Shown here: positions 9,953 through 18,818 of the stretch, in pieces
How positions within the stretch are numbered: the first letter of the stretch is position 1
Layout: the number at the start of each line of letters is the position of its first letter
NCBI GenBank assembly: GCA_018883185.1
Contig: VEQP01000021.1
Coordinates: 1 to 52,530, forward strand
Direction: 5' to 3'
Source: Nevskiaceae bacterium
Lineage (GTDB): Bacteria > Pseudomonadota > Gammaproteobacteria > Steroidobacterales > Steroidobacteraceae
DNA length: 52,530 nucleotides
The notes under the pieces: generated by a model
The model's database searches: none
What the model saw: the letters and a program-made list of their open reading frames with translations, nothing else
Told to the model about the DNA's origin: nothing
Program-made: the position numbers and the translations under genes

Positions 9953-11248
9953 GAGATAGTCCACGGCGAGCGCCGCGAAACTGCGCGCCGCGAGCGGCAG
10001 CGCCGTCTCGTCGATGTAGAACAGAGGCGAGTGGTTGGATGCCGCGGTCGCCGGGTTTTGATTGCGCGGCGTCACGCCGACGAAATAGAAGAAACTCGGC
10101 ACGCGCTCGGCGAAGAATGCAAAGTCCTCGGCCCCGGTGACGAGCGGCACGGCGCGCACGTTGGCGCCTCCCGCGATGCGCTGCAAGCTCGGCAGCACTC
10201 GTGAGGTCAATTGCGGATCGTTGCGCACCACCGGGTTGCTGCCCGGATCGATCTCGAAGCTCGCCGTGGCGCCGCTTGCGGCCGCGGTGTTTTCGACGAG
10301 ACGACGCATGTTGTCGATGATCTCGCGCCGCTGCTGCGGATCGAAGGTGCGGATGGTGCCGATCATCTCCACTTCATCAGGCACGATGTTGTTGCGAATG
10401 CCGCCCTTGATCGCACCCACCGTCACCACCGCAGGATTAGCGGTGATATCGGTCATGCGGCTCACGACAGTCTGCAGACCTCCCACGATTTGCGCCGATA
10501 CGACCACCGGGTCGATGCCGCCCCAAGGTCTCGCGCCATGGGTCTGCCGACCTTTGACCAGAATCCGGTAGGAATCAGAGCCCGCCATCAGCGGCCCACC
10601 GCGATAGCCGATCATGCCGGTCGGCATGTTCGAGAATACGTGCAGTCCAAATACGGCCTCGGGGCGATACTTCTCTAGCACCCCTTCTTTGATCATCAGG
10701 CTTGCGCCGCCTTCTTCGCCAACCGGCGCGCCTTCTTCAGCCGGCTGGAAAAAGAACACCACCGTGCCCGGCAGCTCGCTCTTCACCGCTACCAGCGCCT
10801 CGGCAAGACCCATCAAGATGGCCGTGTGCGCGTCGTGCCCGCAGGCGTGCATCACGCCGACGGTTTCGTTGCGATAGGTGGCCGTGACCTTCGACCGGAA
10901 GGGCACGTCGGTCTGCTCGACCACGGGCAGCCCGTCCATGTCGGCGCGCAAGGCGATGGTCGGACCTGGCCGTCCACCCTTCAGCACACCGACCACCGCC
11001 GTCTTGGCGATGCCGGTGTCGACCTGCAAGCCGAGCTTGCGCAGATGTTCGGCGACGATCTTCGAGGTACGAAACTCGCGGTTGGACAGTTCCGGGTTTT
11101 GGTGGAAATCGCGTCGCCACTCGATGATGCGCGGCTGAACCTTGGCGATGGCCGCATCGACGCGTGCCGCCAGATCCTCGGCGCCCTGGGCGGGCAGACT
11201 GCTGCACAGCAGCAACGACAACAGCCATGGACGAGTGCGTAACGACAT
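9926..11248 (-). CDS. Exported M20-family amidohydrolase
   Basis: 440 residues from ATG 11248 behind a GGGAG site. A Sec signal (residues 1-22, ending LPAQGA) places it in the periplasm. The M20/M40 dimetal hydrolase motifs are complete: RRDFHQNPELSNREF, LRADMDGLP, ACGHDAHT (metal ligands near 136-141), and QPAEEGAP with the catalytic Glu at about 171. The C-terminal metal ligand is in the HSPLFYIDE segment. The inserted dimerisation domain spans about 205-320. Relatives cleave N-acyl or hippurate-type amides of amino acids (IAA-amino acid hydrolase, carboxypeptidase Ss1 group). It sits tail to tail with iorB and stands alone on this strand, with 64 bases to the WD40 gene. Confidence 0.9.
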   Translation of the reverse strand: MSLRTRPWLLSLLLCSSLPAQGAEDLAARVDAAIAKVQPRIIEWRRDFHQNPELSNREFRTSKIVAEHLRKLGLQVDTGIAKTAVVGVLKGGRPGPTIALRADMDGLPVVEQTDVPFRSKVTATYRNETVGVMHACGHDAHTAILMGLAEALVAVKSELPGTVVFFFQPAEEGAPVGEEGGASLMIKEGVLEKYRPEAVFGLHVFSNMPTGMIGYRGGPLMAGSDSYRILVKGRQTHGARPWGGIDPVVVSAQIVGGLQTVVSRMTDITANPAVVTVGAIKGGIRNNIVPDEVEMIGTIRTFDPQQRREIIDNMRRLVENTAAASGATASFEIDPGSNPVVRNDPQLTSRVLPSLQRIAGGANVRAVPLVTGAEDFAFFAERVPSFFYFVGVTPRNQNPATAASNHSPLFYIDETALPLAARSFAALAVDYLSGERSGDR

Positions 11249-11312
11249 CACGGGCTCCCGAAGACAGCGAGATGGAGCACGGACGGTAGCGCGGCGCCCA
11301 TGGCACCGCAAT

Positions 11313-12347
11313 CTAGGCGAGACGAACGAGCTCGAAAATGGTGATCCGACCGCTGCGCTCACCCACGGCGATGAAGCGCCCGTCCGGCGACCAGCGCAGC
11401 ACCGAGGGCTCAGCGTCGGTCAGGTGCGCATCAAGGGCTCGCGGTGCTTTGCCCGGCAACCACAGCGACAGCCGCCAATCGAGTCCGATGGACGCGAGAT
11501 ACCCGCCCCGTGGCTGAAACGCGAGCCCGACGATGCGCTCCGTGTGCCCGAGCAGTTGCACGGGCCGAGAGCCTTCCGGTCCCTTGCCGCGGAAATCCCA
11601 CACCACGATCTGATCGTGCGCCACGGTGGCCAGATACTTGCCCTCGCCATCCCACTCGGTGTGAGCGACGCGGTGCGGGTAACCGCGCATCTGCGAGTCG
11701 CGCCCGGTGGCGAGATACCAAAAGTGCACCGAGCCGTCCTGCGTTCCCGTAGCGACCACTTTGCCATTGGGGCTAAACGCCACGGTCGTGCAGGGCGCGT
11801 CCCAGTTGAGCCGTCGCACCTCGACCGCTTCGCCCTCGAGACGATGCAGCACGAGCCCGCCATTAAGCGCTGCGGCGAGATCGCGACCCGGCTTGTCCCA
11901 AGCGATCGCGGCGACAACGGCGTCAAGCGGGCTCAGCGTACGTTCGCTATCGAGCGCCGCCGACCATAAGACGATCTGGCGACCTGCCGCGGTAGCCAGC
12001 CTACTGCCGTTCGGTGACCAAGCCAGCGCCGTCGTCCATTGCTTCGACGGACGCCGCTGTATGCGTCGCTCGCCCGAGTCGCCATCGTAGAGATTGACGC
12101 AGGCGTCCTGCCCGCTGCTGACGAATACCTTGCCGCCCGGTTGCCAGGCCACCGCGATGGCGCCGAGGCCATGTTCGGCCACTTGGCGTGCGCCCAGCGA
12201 TTCGCCATCCCGCTGCAGCAGGAATACTTTGCCTTCACCACCGGCCACCGCCAGTCGTGTGCCATCGTGAGACCAACAGAGATCGGCCACGTAGTCGTCG
12301 AGCGCGATGCTGCCGCGCGGTTCTAGGATGGCTGCAGGCTGCTTCAT
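11313..12347 (-). CDS. WD40 beta-propeller protein linked to the CobW GTPase
   Basis: 344 residues from ATG 12347, 16 bases after the GTPase stop, so the two genes form one transcription unit. At least seven WD40-type repeats can be followed along the whole length (LCWSHDGTRLAVAGGEG, VAWQPGGKVFVSSGQD, LAWSPNGSRLATAAG, VAFSPNGKVVATGTQDG, LAFQPRGGYLASIGLD, LRWSPDGRFIAVGERSG), enough to close a single seven-bladed propeller. No signal peptide is present, so it is cytoplasmic. WD40 proteins are scaffolds; the tight link to a His-rich CobW protein and Zur suggests a role in metal allocation. This is inferred from context and not shown by any motif. Confidence 0.85.
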   Translation of the reverse strand: MKQPAAILEPRGSIALDDYVADLCWSHDGTRLAVAGGEGKVFLLQRDGESLGARQVAEHGLGAIAVAWQPGGKVFVSSGQDACVNLYDGDSGERRIQRRPSKQWTTALAWSPNGSRLATAAGRQIVLWSAALDSERTLSPLDAVVAAIAWDKPGRDLAAALNGGLVLHRLEGEAVEVRRLNWDAPCTTVAFSPNGKVVATGTQDGSVHFWYLATGRDSQMRGYPHRVAHTEWDGEGKYLATVAHDQIVVWDFRGKGPEGSRPVQLLGHTERIVGLAFQPRGGYLASIGLDWRLSLWLPGKAPRALDAHLTDAEPSVLRWSPDGRFIAVGERSGRITIFELVRLA

Positions 12348-12363
12348 ATGCGCCAGCTCTGGG

Positions 12364-13803
12364 TCAAGCGAGACAGGAGTGAAAGCCGGCTTCCAACTCC
12401 TCGCGATCGAGCTTGCGACCGATGAATACCAGGGTGTTGCTTCGCGGCTTGCCCGCCGGCCATGGCCGCTCGAGTTGACCGTCAAACATCATGTGCACCC
12501 CGTGGAAGACGTAGCGTCGATCCTCACCCTGCAGGGACACGACGCCCTTCATACGGAAGATGTCAGCACCGCGACTCTTCAGCAGGTAGGACATCCAATC
12601 GTTGAACTTCTGCGGATCGAGCGGCCGAGGATCGCTGATGCCGATCGAAGAAATTTCGCCATCGTGATGGTGCGAGGCAAAACGCCGTTCTGCCGCGGGC
12701 TTCGCGCCTTCGAGCCGCAGATTGAATTCGCTCGGCGCATGCTCGAAAAACAAGGCATAGGCGCCCGCTTCAGGCACTTGCAGGGAGAACTGCCCGCCCT
12801 CGTGAGCCGCATCAATGCGAAAGAGTTGCTTGCCGGGCGACAACGCGCCACCACAAGCGATCGGCGTTGGATCCTCTGCAAAAGCCCGCACGGCAGCTTC
12901 GATGGCCGCGCCTAAACCGTCGGGCGTCGCAGCAGCCACCGGCAGCATGACCACACCCAAGCCGTCGCCATGATCATGAGCATGATCGTGCTCGTGCTCG
13001 TGACCATGATCGTGATGATGATCATGGTCGTGGTCGCAATGCTCGTCGTGGACGTGGTCGTGGCCGTGATCGTGATGCGACTCGGCGCCGCTGCGCAGCA
13101 CGTGCTCACCCGCCGACAACGCGTAGACACCCGCCCACTCGAACGGATACTGCGGCTCCAGAAAACTGCCGTCCACGGCGAGTGCCCGCTGCAGGTCGAA
13201 AGCCCCCACATCGAGCACCTGCGCGATAGGTACGTCGGCGTTGCGGGTACGGAAAATTTTTGCCGTGCCGTTCATCGCCCGGATGCGTCGTTCGATCCGC
13301 TCAAGATCACCTTCGCTGACAAGATCAGTCTTGTTGAGCAAGATCACATCGGCGAACGCCACTTGCTCAGCAGGCTCGTTCATCTGCTCGAGATGTCCTT
13401 CGACATGTCGGGCATCGACGAGGGTGACAATCGCGTCGAGCACGAACTGCGTCTTGAACTCGTCATCAAGAAAAAAGGTCTGTGCCACGGGCCCCGGGTC
13501 GGCCATGCCGGTCGTCTCGACGATGATGTAGTCGAACTTGTCGCGACGCTTGAGCAACTGCCCGAGTATGCGTAACAGATCACCACGCACCGTGCAGCAG
13601 ATGCAGCCGTTGTTGGTCTCGAAGATTTCCTCTTCGGCGCCGATGACGAGCTGGTGGTCGACACCGACTTCACCGAACTCGTTCTCGATCACAGCGATGC
13701 GCTTGCCGTGCTGCTCGGACAAGATCCGATTCAACAAGGTGGTCTTTCCAGACCCCAGAAAGCCCGTCAGTACGGTGACGGGAACCCGATCCGTGGTAGC
13801 CAT
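12364..13803 (-). CDS. CobW/COG0523 GTPase with long His-rich loop (zinc chaperone type)
   Basis: 479 residues from ATG 13803; a longer open frame upstream merely reads antisense through zur. The Walker A motif GFLGSGKT spans residues 14-21. The metal-binding CxCC of the family is GCICC (Cys67, 69, 70). NKTD at 157-160 gives guanine specificity. Residues about 243-279 are almost all His and Asp/Glu, a typical metal reservoir in ZigA/YciC-like members. The CobW C-terminal domain ends with [21 protein letters not shown]0523 GTPases deliver zinc or other metals to client proteins under starvation. Only 24 bases separate it from the divergent zur gene, supporting zinc and probable Zur repression. 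Its clients are unknown; the WD40 protein is a candidate partner. Confidence 0.9.
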   Translation of the reverse strand: MATTDRVPVTVLTGFLGSGKTTLLNRILSEQHGKRIAVIENEFGEVGVDHQLVIGAEEEIFETNNGCICCTVRGDLLRILGQLLKRRDKFDYIIVETTGMADPGPVAQTFFLDDEFKTQFVLDAIVTLVDARHVEGHLEQMNEPAEQVAFADVILLNKTDLVSEGDLERIERRIRAMNGTAKIFRTRNADVPIAQVLDVGAFDLQRALAVDGSFLEPQYPFEWAGVYALSAGEHVLRSGAESHHDHGHDHVHDEHCDHDHDHHHDHGHEHEHDHAHDHGDGLGVVMLPVAAATPDGLGAAIEAAVRAFAEDPTPIACGGALSPGKQLFRIDAAHEGGQFSLQVPEAGAYALFFEHAPSEFNLRLEGAKPAAERRFASHHHDGEISSIGISDPRPLDPQKFNDWMSYLLKSRGADIFRMKGVVSLQGEDRRYVFHGVHMMFDGQLERPWPAGKPRSNTLVFIGRKLDREELEAGFHSCLA

Positions 13804-13827
13804 AAGCCGCGCATGATAACGTAAAGC
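13804..13827. promoter_or_regulatory. Divergent zur/CobW control region, possible Zur site
   Basis: Only 24 bases lie between the start codons of the CobW GTPase (minus) and zur (plus), so both promoters and any operator must overlap each other and probably the coding starts. On the minus strand the gap reads TTACGTTATCATGC, which resembles one half of the AT-rich gammaproteobacterial Zur box (TGTTAT/ATAACA halves). The second half is not convincing. Regulation by Zur is plausible from the gene order but is not demonstrated by this site. Confidence 0.35.
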
Positions 13828-14331
13828 GTGGCTGCAACTCCGCACACTCACACCGCTGCGCACTCGCATACCCCGGCGCACGACCACACCGCCTGCATCG
13901 ATCAGGCGGTGAACACCGCCGTGCAACTGTGTGAGCGCAAGGGCCTCAACCTCACGCCGATCCGGCGACGCATCCTCGAGATCGTCTGGCGTGCACACGA
14001 GCCGATCGGCGCCTATGAAATCCTGGCCGAGCTTGCCAAGGAGCGTGATAAAGCCGCACCACCCACGGTCTACCGGGCGCTCGAGTTCCTCATGGATGCC
14101 GGGCTCGTACATCGCATCGACTCGCTGAACGCATTCCTCGGCTGCATGGAACCGGGACATGCGCACGTCGCACAGTTCCTGGTCTGCCGACAGTGCCAGC
14201 GTGTGGCGGAGATCGACGATCCGGCGATCAATCGTGTGCTGGCCGAGCAATCGCGCGCCAAGGGGTTTCGCATCGAGCCCACGTCGCTCGAGATCAAAGG
14301 GCTGTGCAGCGATTGCAGCAGTGCGCCCTAG
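13828..14331 (+). CDS. zur: Zur-type Fur-family zinc regulator with His-rich N terminus
   Basis: 167 residues starting at GTG 13828. A Fur-family winged helix covers about 35-105 ([13 protein letters not shown], then [20 protein letters not shown]). The dimerisation and metal domain follows, with two CxxC pairs (Cys120/123 and Cys160/163) for structural zinc and GHAHVAQF for the regulatory site. Within Fur proteins, the short spacing and the DSLNAFLGC segment fit Zur better than Fur or PerR. The first 20 residues contain seven His ([15 protein letters not shown]), unusual for Zur. It is divergent from the His-rich CobW gene and presumably represses it when zinc is plentiful. Its stop overlaps the convergent transporter stop by 4 bases. 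Confidence 0.88.
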   Translation: MAATPHTHTAAHSHTPAHDHTACIDQAVNTAVQLCERKGLNLTPIRRRILEIVWRAHEPIGAYEILAELAKERDKAAPPTVYRALEFLMDAGLVHRIDSLNAFLGCMEPGHAHVAQFLVCRQCQRVAEIDDPAINRVLAEQSRAKGFRIEPTSLEIKGLCSDCSSAP

Positions 14332-14768
14332 CGCGCGATCAAGTAGATCGAGACACCGAGCAGCAGTACACCGAACAAGCGCGAGGCCGTCACCGCCTGC
14401 TCGCGAAAGCCGAGTAGCCCATAGTGATCGACGATGATCGAGGCCACCATCTGCCCGGCCACGGTCAGGGCGAGCAGCAGCAAGGCGCCGAGGCGCGGAC
14501 CGGCGAAGGTCGCCGTCGCCACGTACAAAGCACCGAACAGGCCGCCGAACCAAGCCCAGGCGGGCACGCTCTCCCACTGGGCTCGCTCAGGCCATGGCTG
14601 GCGCAGCACAAACAGAAACAGCGTCAGCGCAACGGTACCGACCAGAAAATTCACGAGGGCGGCTGCCGGTGCACTGCCAAAGCTGCGCGCCAAGGCCATG
14701 TTCAAGCTGACCTGCACGACGAGGCCCGCACCCACCAGCAAGGCCAGCACGATCGATACGGTTTGCAT
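14328..14768 (-). CDS. Small DMT-superfamily membrane transporter (YdcZ/DUF606-like)
   Basis: 146 residues, starting at ATG 14768 in a TGATG overlap with the small upstream reading frame. Five hydrophobic segments are visible: [79 protein letters not shown] and [17 protein letters not shown]. The [19 protein letters not shown] loop is characteristic of the DUF606/YdcZ half-size branch of the drug/metabolite transporter superfamily, whose members work as dimers. The substrate is unknown. The gene converges on zur; there is no evidence of zinc transport. Confidence 0.85.
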   Translation of the reverse strand: MQTVSIVLALLVGAGLVVQVSLNMALARSFGSAPAAALVNFLVGTVALTLFLFVLRQPWPERAQWESVPAWAWFGGLFGALYVATATFAGPRLGALLLLALTVAGQMVASIIVDHYGLLGFREQAVTASRLFGVLLLGVSIYLIAR

Positions 14769-14962
14769 CAACGATTCCCCCGCTTGATAAGCGCGGCCAG
14801 CACGCGGCGACCCGCCGCGCTGCGCAGTATCCACAACATCAGCCGCCACAGCACGCGCTTTTTCCACGGCACCGCGCGCGGCGGAATGACGGCGAACACG
14901 GCCGAGCCCACATCTTCGTGGCGTGGCAGGCGGTGCGGGGTATGTGACTCGGGTAGCGGCAT
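14768..14962 (-). CDS. Small basic protein, 64 residues, unknown
   Basis: A short frame upstream of the DMT transporter, from ATG 14962 to a TGA that overlaps the transporter ATG (TGATG), the arrangement used for translational coupling. The product is strongly basic, with a central PPRAVPWKKRVLWRLMLWIL stretch that could form an amphipathic or membrane-associated helix, and ends RRVLAALIKRGNR. An ATG 18 codons further upstream (15016) is also possible but would overlap the divergent DUF3024 start. No family is recognised. Coupling and position argue that it is real; the lack of a clear ribosome site argues against. Confidence 0.4.
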   Translation of the reverse strand: MPLPESHTPHRLPRHEDVGSAVFAVIPPRAVPWKKRVLWRLMLWILRSAAGRRVLAALIKRGNR

Positions 14963-15010
14963 CGACTGCCAGAATAGCGGTCGCGCCCCGGCACGCGCTA
15001 GGCTTGGGCC

Positions 15011-15478
15011 ATGCATGCGATTCCGCAACATACGCAGCATCTGATCGAGCGAGTGCTTGAGGCCTATTGCGCGCGGATCTGCCCGCCCACCGCACGCAAC
15101 ACGGTACTGATCGGCTACCGCATCGAAGAAGATCGGGTCTGGCTCGACGAACTTCGACGGATCTGCGGTGTCCCTGGCACTCGCCGCAATATTCCCGTGG
15201 CGCGCTTTCGCTATCGTGCTGCCGATGGTTTCTGGCTGCTCGACGAGCGAGACGACGCAGGTCGATGGCGTCGTTATCGCCCGCTTGCACCCACGCGCAG
15301 TTTTCTCGAGTTGCTGCGGGAAGTCGATGCTGATCCAGCGGGTGTCTTTTGGGGCCGCATCGACGGCAAGAGTCTGCGTTGGTGCAGTTCGAAAGGTCGC
15401 TGCGCGGCCTGCGATCTGCGCTATGGCGAAGTACTCGGCATCGCCGTCAGCGTTCCTGCAACACGACCTCAATCGTGA
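15011..15478 (+). CDS. DUF3024 protein
   Basis: 155 residues from ATG 15011. The N-terminal two thirds match the DUF3024 pattern: an initial helix (HLIERVLEAYCARICPP), then VWLDELRRICGVPG, the pairing VARFRYRAADGFWLLDERDD with RWRRYRPL, and ELLREVDADPAGVFWG, which closes the domain. The C-terminal extension has CSSKGRCAACD, a possible metal-binding Cys cluster, and is not part of the usual domain. The protein is cytoplasmic and its function is unknown. The last 32 bases overlap the end of the convergent peptidase gene. A long antisense frame over the same bases is a shadow. Confidence 0.75.
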   Translation: MHAIPQHTQHLIERVLEAYCARICPPTARNTVLIGYRIEEDRVWLDELRRICGVPGTRRNIPVARFRYRAADGFWLLDERDDAGRWRRYRPLAPTRSFLELLREVDADPAGVFWGRIDGKSLRWCSSKGRCAACDLRYGEVLGIAVSVPATRPQS

Positions 15479-18400
15479 GCAACTCACCGTCGCGACGCAG
15501 TTGCGCACGCACGCGTGCGCCGACAGGATAGGCCTTCAACGCATCGGAAAACGCTGCAAGCCCATTCACGGGCTTGCCATCCAGCGAGAGCAACACATCA
15601 GCGGCACGCACACCGGCGCGCGCCGCGGGCGACTCCGGCACCACCGATTCGGCCTTCACGCCTTCGCCCTGATGCGCGTAGTCCGGCACGAGCCCGAACG
15701 ACACCTTGCGCGTCGCCGACGATGCCGCAACCGGCGCGACGGTGTTGGCAATGGTCACGCTCAACGGAGTCGGACGTTGCGCGAGGTACTCGAGCGCCTC
15801 GCGAGCGACCGTCGCCACTTTGACTAGCCCATCGACGTCGATGCGATCGGGAGTATCGGTGGGGCGGTGGTAGTCGAGGTGCGCGCCGGTGAACAACTGC
15901 ACCGCGGGGATCCCCTTCTCGATGAAGCTTTGCTGATCCGACGATTGGCCGGCACCCGGAATATTGCGCACGGCGATACCGGTCGAAAAGCCGATGCCGC
16001 GAAACACGTGTTGCCACTCGCTTGCGGTATCGGTGGCGAGCGCCGACAGTTCGCCATCGCGCAGACGACCCACGGTGTCGAGGTTGAGCACAGAGCGGAT
16101 GCCGCTGAGCGGAACCGGAACCGCATTGGCAACGAAATGCTTCGAGCCCTGCAGGCCGGATTCCTCGCCCGAGAACGCCACGAACACCACGGTCCGCGGT
16201 AACCCGGTGCCCGCTGCAGCCCGAGCAAGTTCGAGCATCACCGCCACGCCACTGGCATTGTCATCAGCGCCCGGATGCACGCGTCCGACCTCGGACATGC
16301 GCACGCCAGGTCCACTGCGACCGAGATGGTCGTAGTGCGCCGTGACCAGTACCGCCTCACCAGCAAAGCGCGGATCCGTTCCGGGCAACACGCCGACGAC
16401 GTTGCGCAGTTCTATGGCTCCACGCGCACCCGGTGGCGTGAACACAAAAGGCTGGAAATATCCCTCTACGCCCGCCCCGCCCGCAGCAGCGGCGGCGGCG
16501 GGCTGGAGCTTCGCCTGCTTGAATGCGGCCGCCACATAATCGGCGGCTGCAGCAAGACCTGTGGTTCCCGGGCCGCGGCCCTCGCGCGCCGGATCAGCCA
16601 GCCACTCGATATCGCGCTGCATGCTCTGCGCATCGAACACCGCCGGCAAGCGCGCGAGCGCGGCACGTCGCGCATAGCCGCCCAGCGGCAAGGCGTCGCC
16701 ACGCTCGGCGGCGGGGCGCAAATCGACACGCAGCGGCGAGTCGCCGGTGGACCACTCGCCTTTTTCGGTATTGGTGGGTTCGGTGCCGGAGAAGCCGAGC
16801 CACGAATACTTGCCGTAGTGCGGCAGCTTGCGCGCGAGGCCTTCGGCTGCTGCCAGCGACTCGAGAGCGATCCACCCCATCGCCTTCATGTCGTTGCGCG
16901 GATGACGTCTTACAACCACGATCGAGCGATCCGCGAACGTAAGTCTCGAGGCGCCGAGCAGGAGAGCATCGGGCTCACGCCGAAAGTCGGGCGCGGCATC
17001 GGTGGCGAAGCTGCGCTCCGCCCACGCATTCCCGCGGCCGAACAACCAGACCGGCCGATCTGCAGGCAGCTGCTTCAGCTGTCGATCAGTGACGATCTCG
17101 AACTGCTGCGCGTCACCGCCGGCCCAAAATTCGAGCATCTTGCGATACACAGCCAACTCCGCGGCAGGCGCTGCGGCAGGCAACACGGCGAGCACACGCG
17201 GCTCACCGAACATCTGCCCAAGTGAGGGCGCCGTCTCGCGGGCGTGGAGCAACCTGAAGAGGTCAAACTGCGGATCGACTTCGAGCGCGAGCGCCGACGC
17301 TTTAGGCACTAATTCAAAACTCGTCGTAGCAGCGGAACTTTGCACGGTGAACGACTCAACACCCTGCGTCGTACGCACCACCACCGGCACGTCCAAAGAA
17401 AAAGGCGCTGCCGACTGGATCTGCTGCAGCTCACCCGCCACGCGCCCATCCGGCATGCGTCGCACATTGCGCAGCCGCAGCTCCGGTGCACCTTCGCGCG
17501 TCGTCCACTGGCGCATGAAACCGTCGACATCGACTCCTGCGGCCGCGCCGTGCGCACGAGCGAGATCGGTGAAGCTCGCCCGCTTGCCACGCTGCTCGCG
17601 ATAGAAGCGCTGCAAGCCTCGTATGTATGCGGCATCACCCACTCGCTGACGCAACATGTGGAAGGTCATCAACGCCTTGCCATAGCCGACGGCTTCGGTC
17701 GCCGGGCTGTGCCGTGAACGAAACTCGGTCAGCGGAAAGTCGTGGGCCTCACGGACGAAGTCACGATATTTCTTCAACGTGTCGCGCCGATACTCGGCAC
17801 CGCTGCCCGCCTGCTCCTTGTAGAGATGATCGGCGAGATACGCCGTGAGCCCCTCGCACCAGTTGCCGCTCGCGTAGTCGACGAATACGCCGTTACCCCA
17901 CCAGTTGTGCAGCACCTCGTGCGGATAAGAAGACGTGAGAATGAAGGGAAAGCGAATGATCTGCGGCCCGAGCAGCGTGAAGCTCGGCATGCCGTAACCG
18001 GTCTCCCAAAAATTTTCGACCAGTGCGAACTTGTCGTAGGGATACGGGCCAATCAGCGTGCGATACATCTCGAGGTTGCGCGCCGTCGCTTCCAGATACT
18101 TCGCGGCCAGCGCCGGGTCGTCCTTGCGTAGGTACACCTCGGCGGTCACGGCGCCGGCCTGCCGCGTGCGGCGATGCAACGGACCACCCACGATGTGCAA
18201 CTCGTCGACCGGCGTGTTCACTCGCCACTCTGCACGACCGTTCGCATCGCCGGCAGTTCCGGTGCCAGGACTGATGAGCTGCCAGCCCGCGGGTGCATCG
18301 ACCGTGACATCGAAGGTGAACAGCACTTCGCCGAGATACGGGTACCACAGCGTACTGCCGGCGAGATACACCCCCTCGTTACGAATGACACCCGCGGTTT

Positions 18401-18818
18401 CACTGAACCCGCGCGCGTACTCCTGACCCGGTGTCTCGAAACCAAAATCGAGTTTGCCGTGATAACTGAGCGTCAGAGCCGAGCCGTCGGCCGGCGCGAT
18501 CACGCGGTAGCGCTGCGCACGACCGCTTTCGACCATGGCGGCAGCCGAACCGTTGATGCCTTGAAAGCCCTGTCCGGGGGCCCCGGTCTGTTTGGAAACT
18601 TCGGCTGAAGCCGAGGTGATCTGCAACGGCGAGGCGAGCAGGAACTCGATCGGCTTGCCTGCTTGCTCGCGCGGTAGCTGCAACTTGACGGTCGCGGTGA
18701 GTTCGCCGCCGGCAGGTTCGATGGTCGCAGTCACGGAATAGTGTGCAACCTCCGCGAAACTCGCGATCGGCAGCAGAGCGAGCAGCCATGCCAGCATCGA
18801 TCCCCGACGCCGGGTCAC
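15447..18818 (-). CDS. Exported M1-M28-PDZ aminopeptidase fusion
   Basis: 1123 residues from GTG 18818, which overlaps the ChaN-like stop in GTGA; ATG 18797 would also leave a signal peptide. Residues about 8-22 are a Sec signal. The first half is an M1 gluzincin peptidase: HEVLHNWWG (zinc His300, Glu301, His304) with the third ligand Glu322 in NWCEGLTAY. After a linker, an M28 peptidase runs from about residue 745, with VTAHYDHLG, HPGADDNASGV, FSGEESGLQGS, NLDTVGR and HLDYHRPTDTPD supplying the two-zinc site. A PDZ domain closes the protein (SPAARAGVRAADVLLSLDG). It probably degrades peptides in the periplasm. Both peptidase sites look complete. The fusion is unusually long; single-domain relatives are 450-650 residues. 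Confidence 0.9.
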   Translation of the reverse strand: MTRRRGSMLAWLLALLPIASFAEVAHYSVTATIEPAGGELTATVKLQLPREQAGKPIEFLLASPLQITSASAEVSKQTGAPGQGFQGINGSAAAMVESGRAQRYRVIAPADGSALTLSYHGKLDFGFETPGQEYARGFSETAGVIRNEGVYLAGSTLWYPYLGEVLFTFDVTVDAPAGWQLISPGTGTAGDANGRAEWRVNTPVDELHIVGGPLHRRTRQAGAVTAEVYLRKDDPALAAKYLEATARNLEMYRTLIGPYPYDKFALVENFWETGYGMPSFTLLGPQIIRFPFILTSSYPHEVLHNWWGNGVFVDYASGNWCEGLTAYLADHLYKEQAGSGAEYRRDTLKKYRDFVREAHDFPLTEFRSRHSPATEAVGYGKALMTFHMLRQRVGDAAYIRGLQRFYREQRGKRASFTDLARAHGAAAGVDVDGFMRQWTTREGAPELRLRNVRRMPDGRVAGELQQIQSAAPFSLDVPVVVRTTQGVESFTVQSSAATTSFELVPKASALALEVDPQFDLFRLLHARETAPSLGQMFGEPRVLAVLPAAAPAAELAVYRKMLEFWAGGDAQQFEIVTDRQLKQLPADRPVWLFGRGNAWAERSFATDAAPDFRREPDALLLGASRLTFADRSIVVVRRHPRNDMKAMGWIALESLAAAEGLARKLPHYGKYSWLGFSGTEPTNTEKGEWSTGDSPLRVDLRPAAERGDALPLGGYARRAALARLPAVFDAQSMQRDIEWLADPAREGRGPGTTGLAAAADYVAAAFKQAKLQPAAAAAAGGAGVEGYFQPFVFTPPGARGAIELRNVVGVLPGTDPRFAGEAVLVTAHYDHLGRSGPGVRMSEVGRVHPGADDNASGVAVMLELARAAAGTGLPRTVVFVAFSGEESGLQGSKHFVANAVPVPLSGIRSVLNLDTVGRLRDGELSALATDTASEWQHVFRGIGFSTGIAVRNIPGAGQSSDQQSFIEKGIPAVQLFTGAHLDYHRPTDTPDRIDVDGLVKVATVAREALEYLAQRPTPLSVTIANTVAPVAASSATRKVSFGLVPDYAHQGEGVKAESVVPESPAARAGVRAADVLLSLDGKPVNGLAAFSDALKAYPVGARVRAQLRRDGELLTIEVVLQER

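Noticed and set aside
12970..13575. Met/Val-rich plus-strand frame
   Set aside because: It is the antisense of the His-rich loop (CAT/GTG repeats) of the CobW gene.
13804..14577. Extended N terminus of the CobW GTPase frame
   Set aside because: It is antisense to zur; the GTPase homology starts at ATG 13803 with the P-loop at residue 14.
15168..15827. Plus-strand frame across the DUF3024 gene and the peptidase 3' end
   Set aside because: It crosses two better supported genes and shows no motif.
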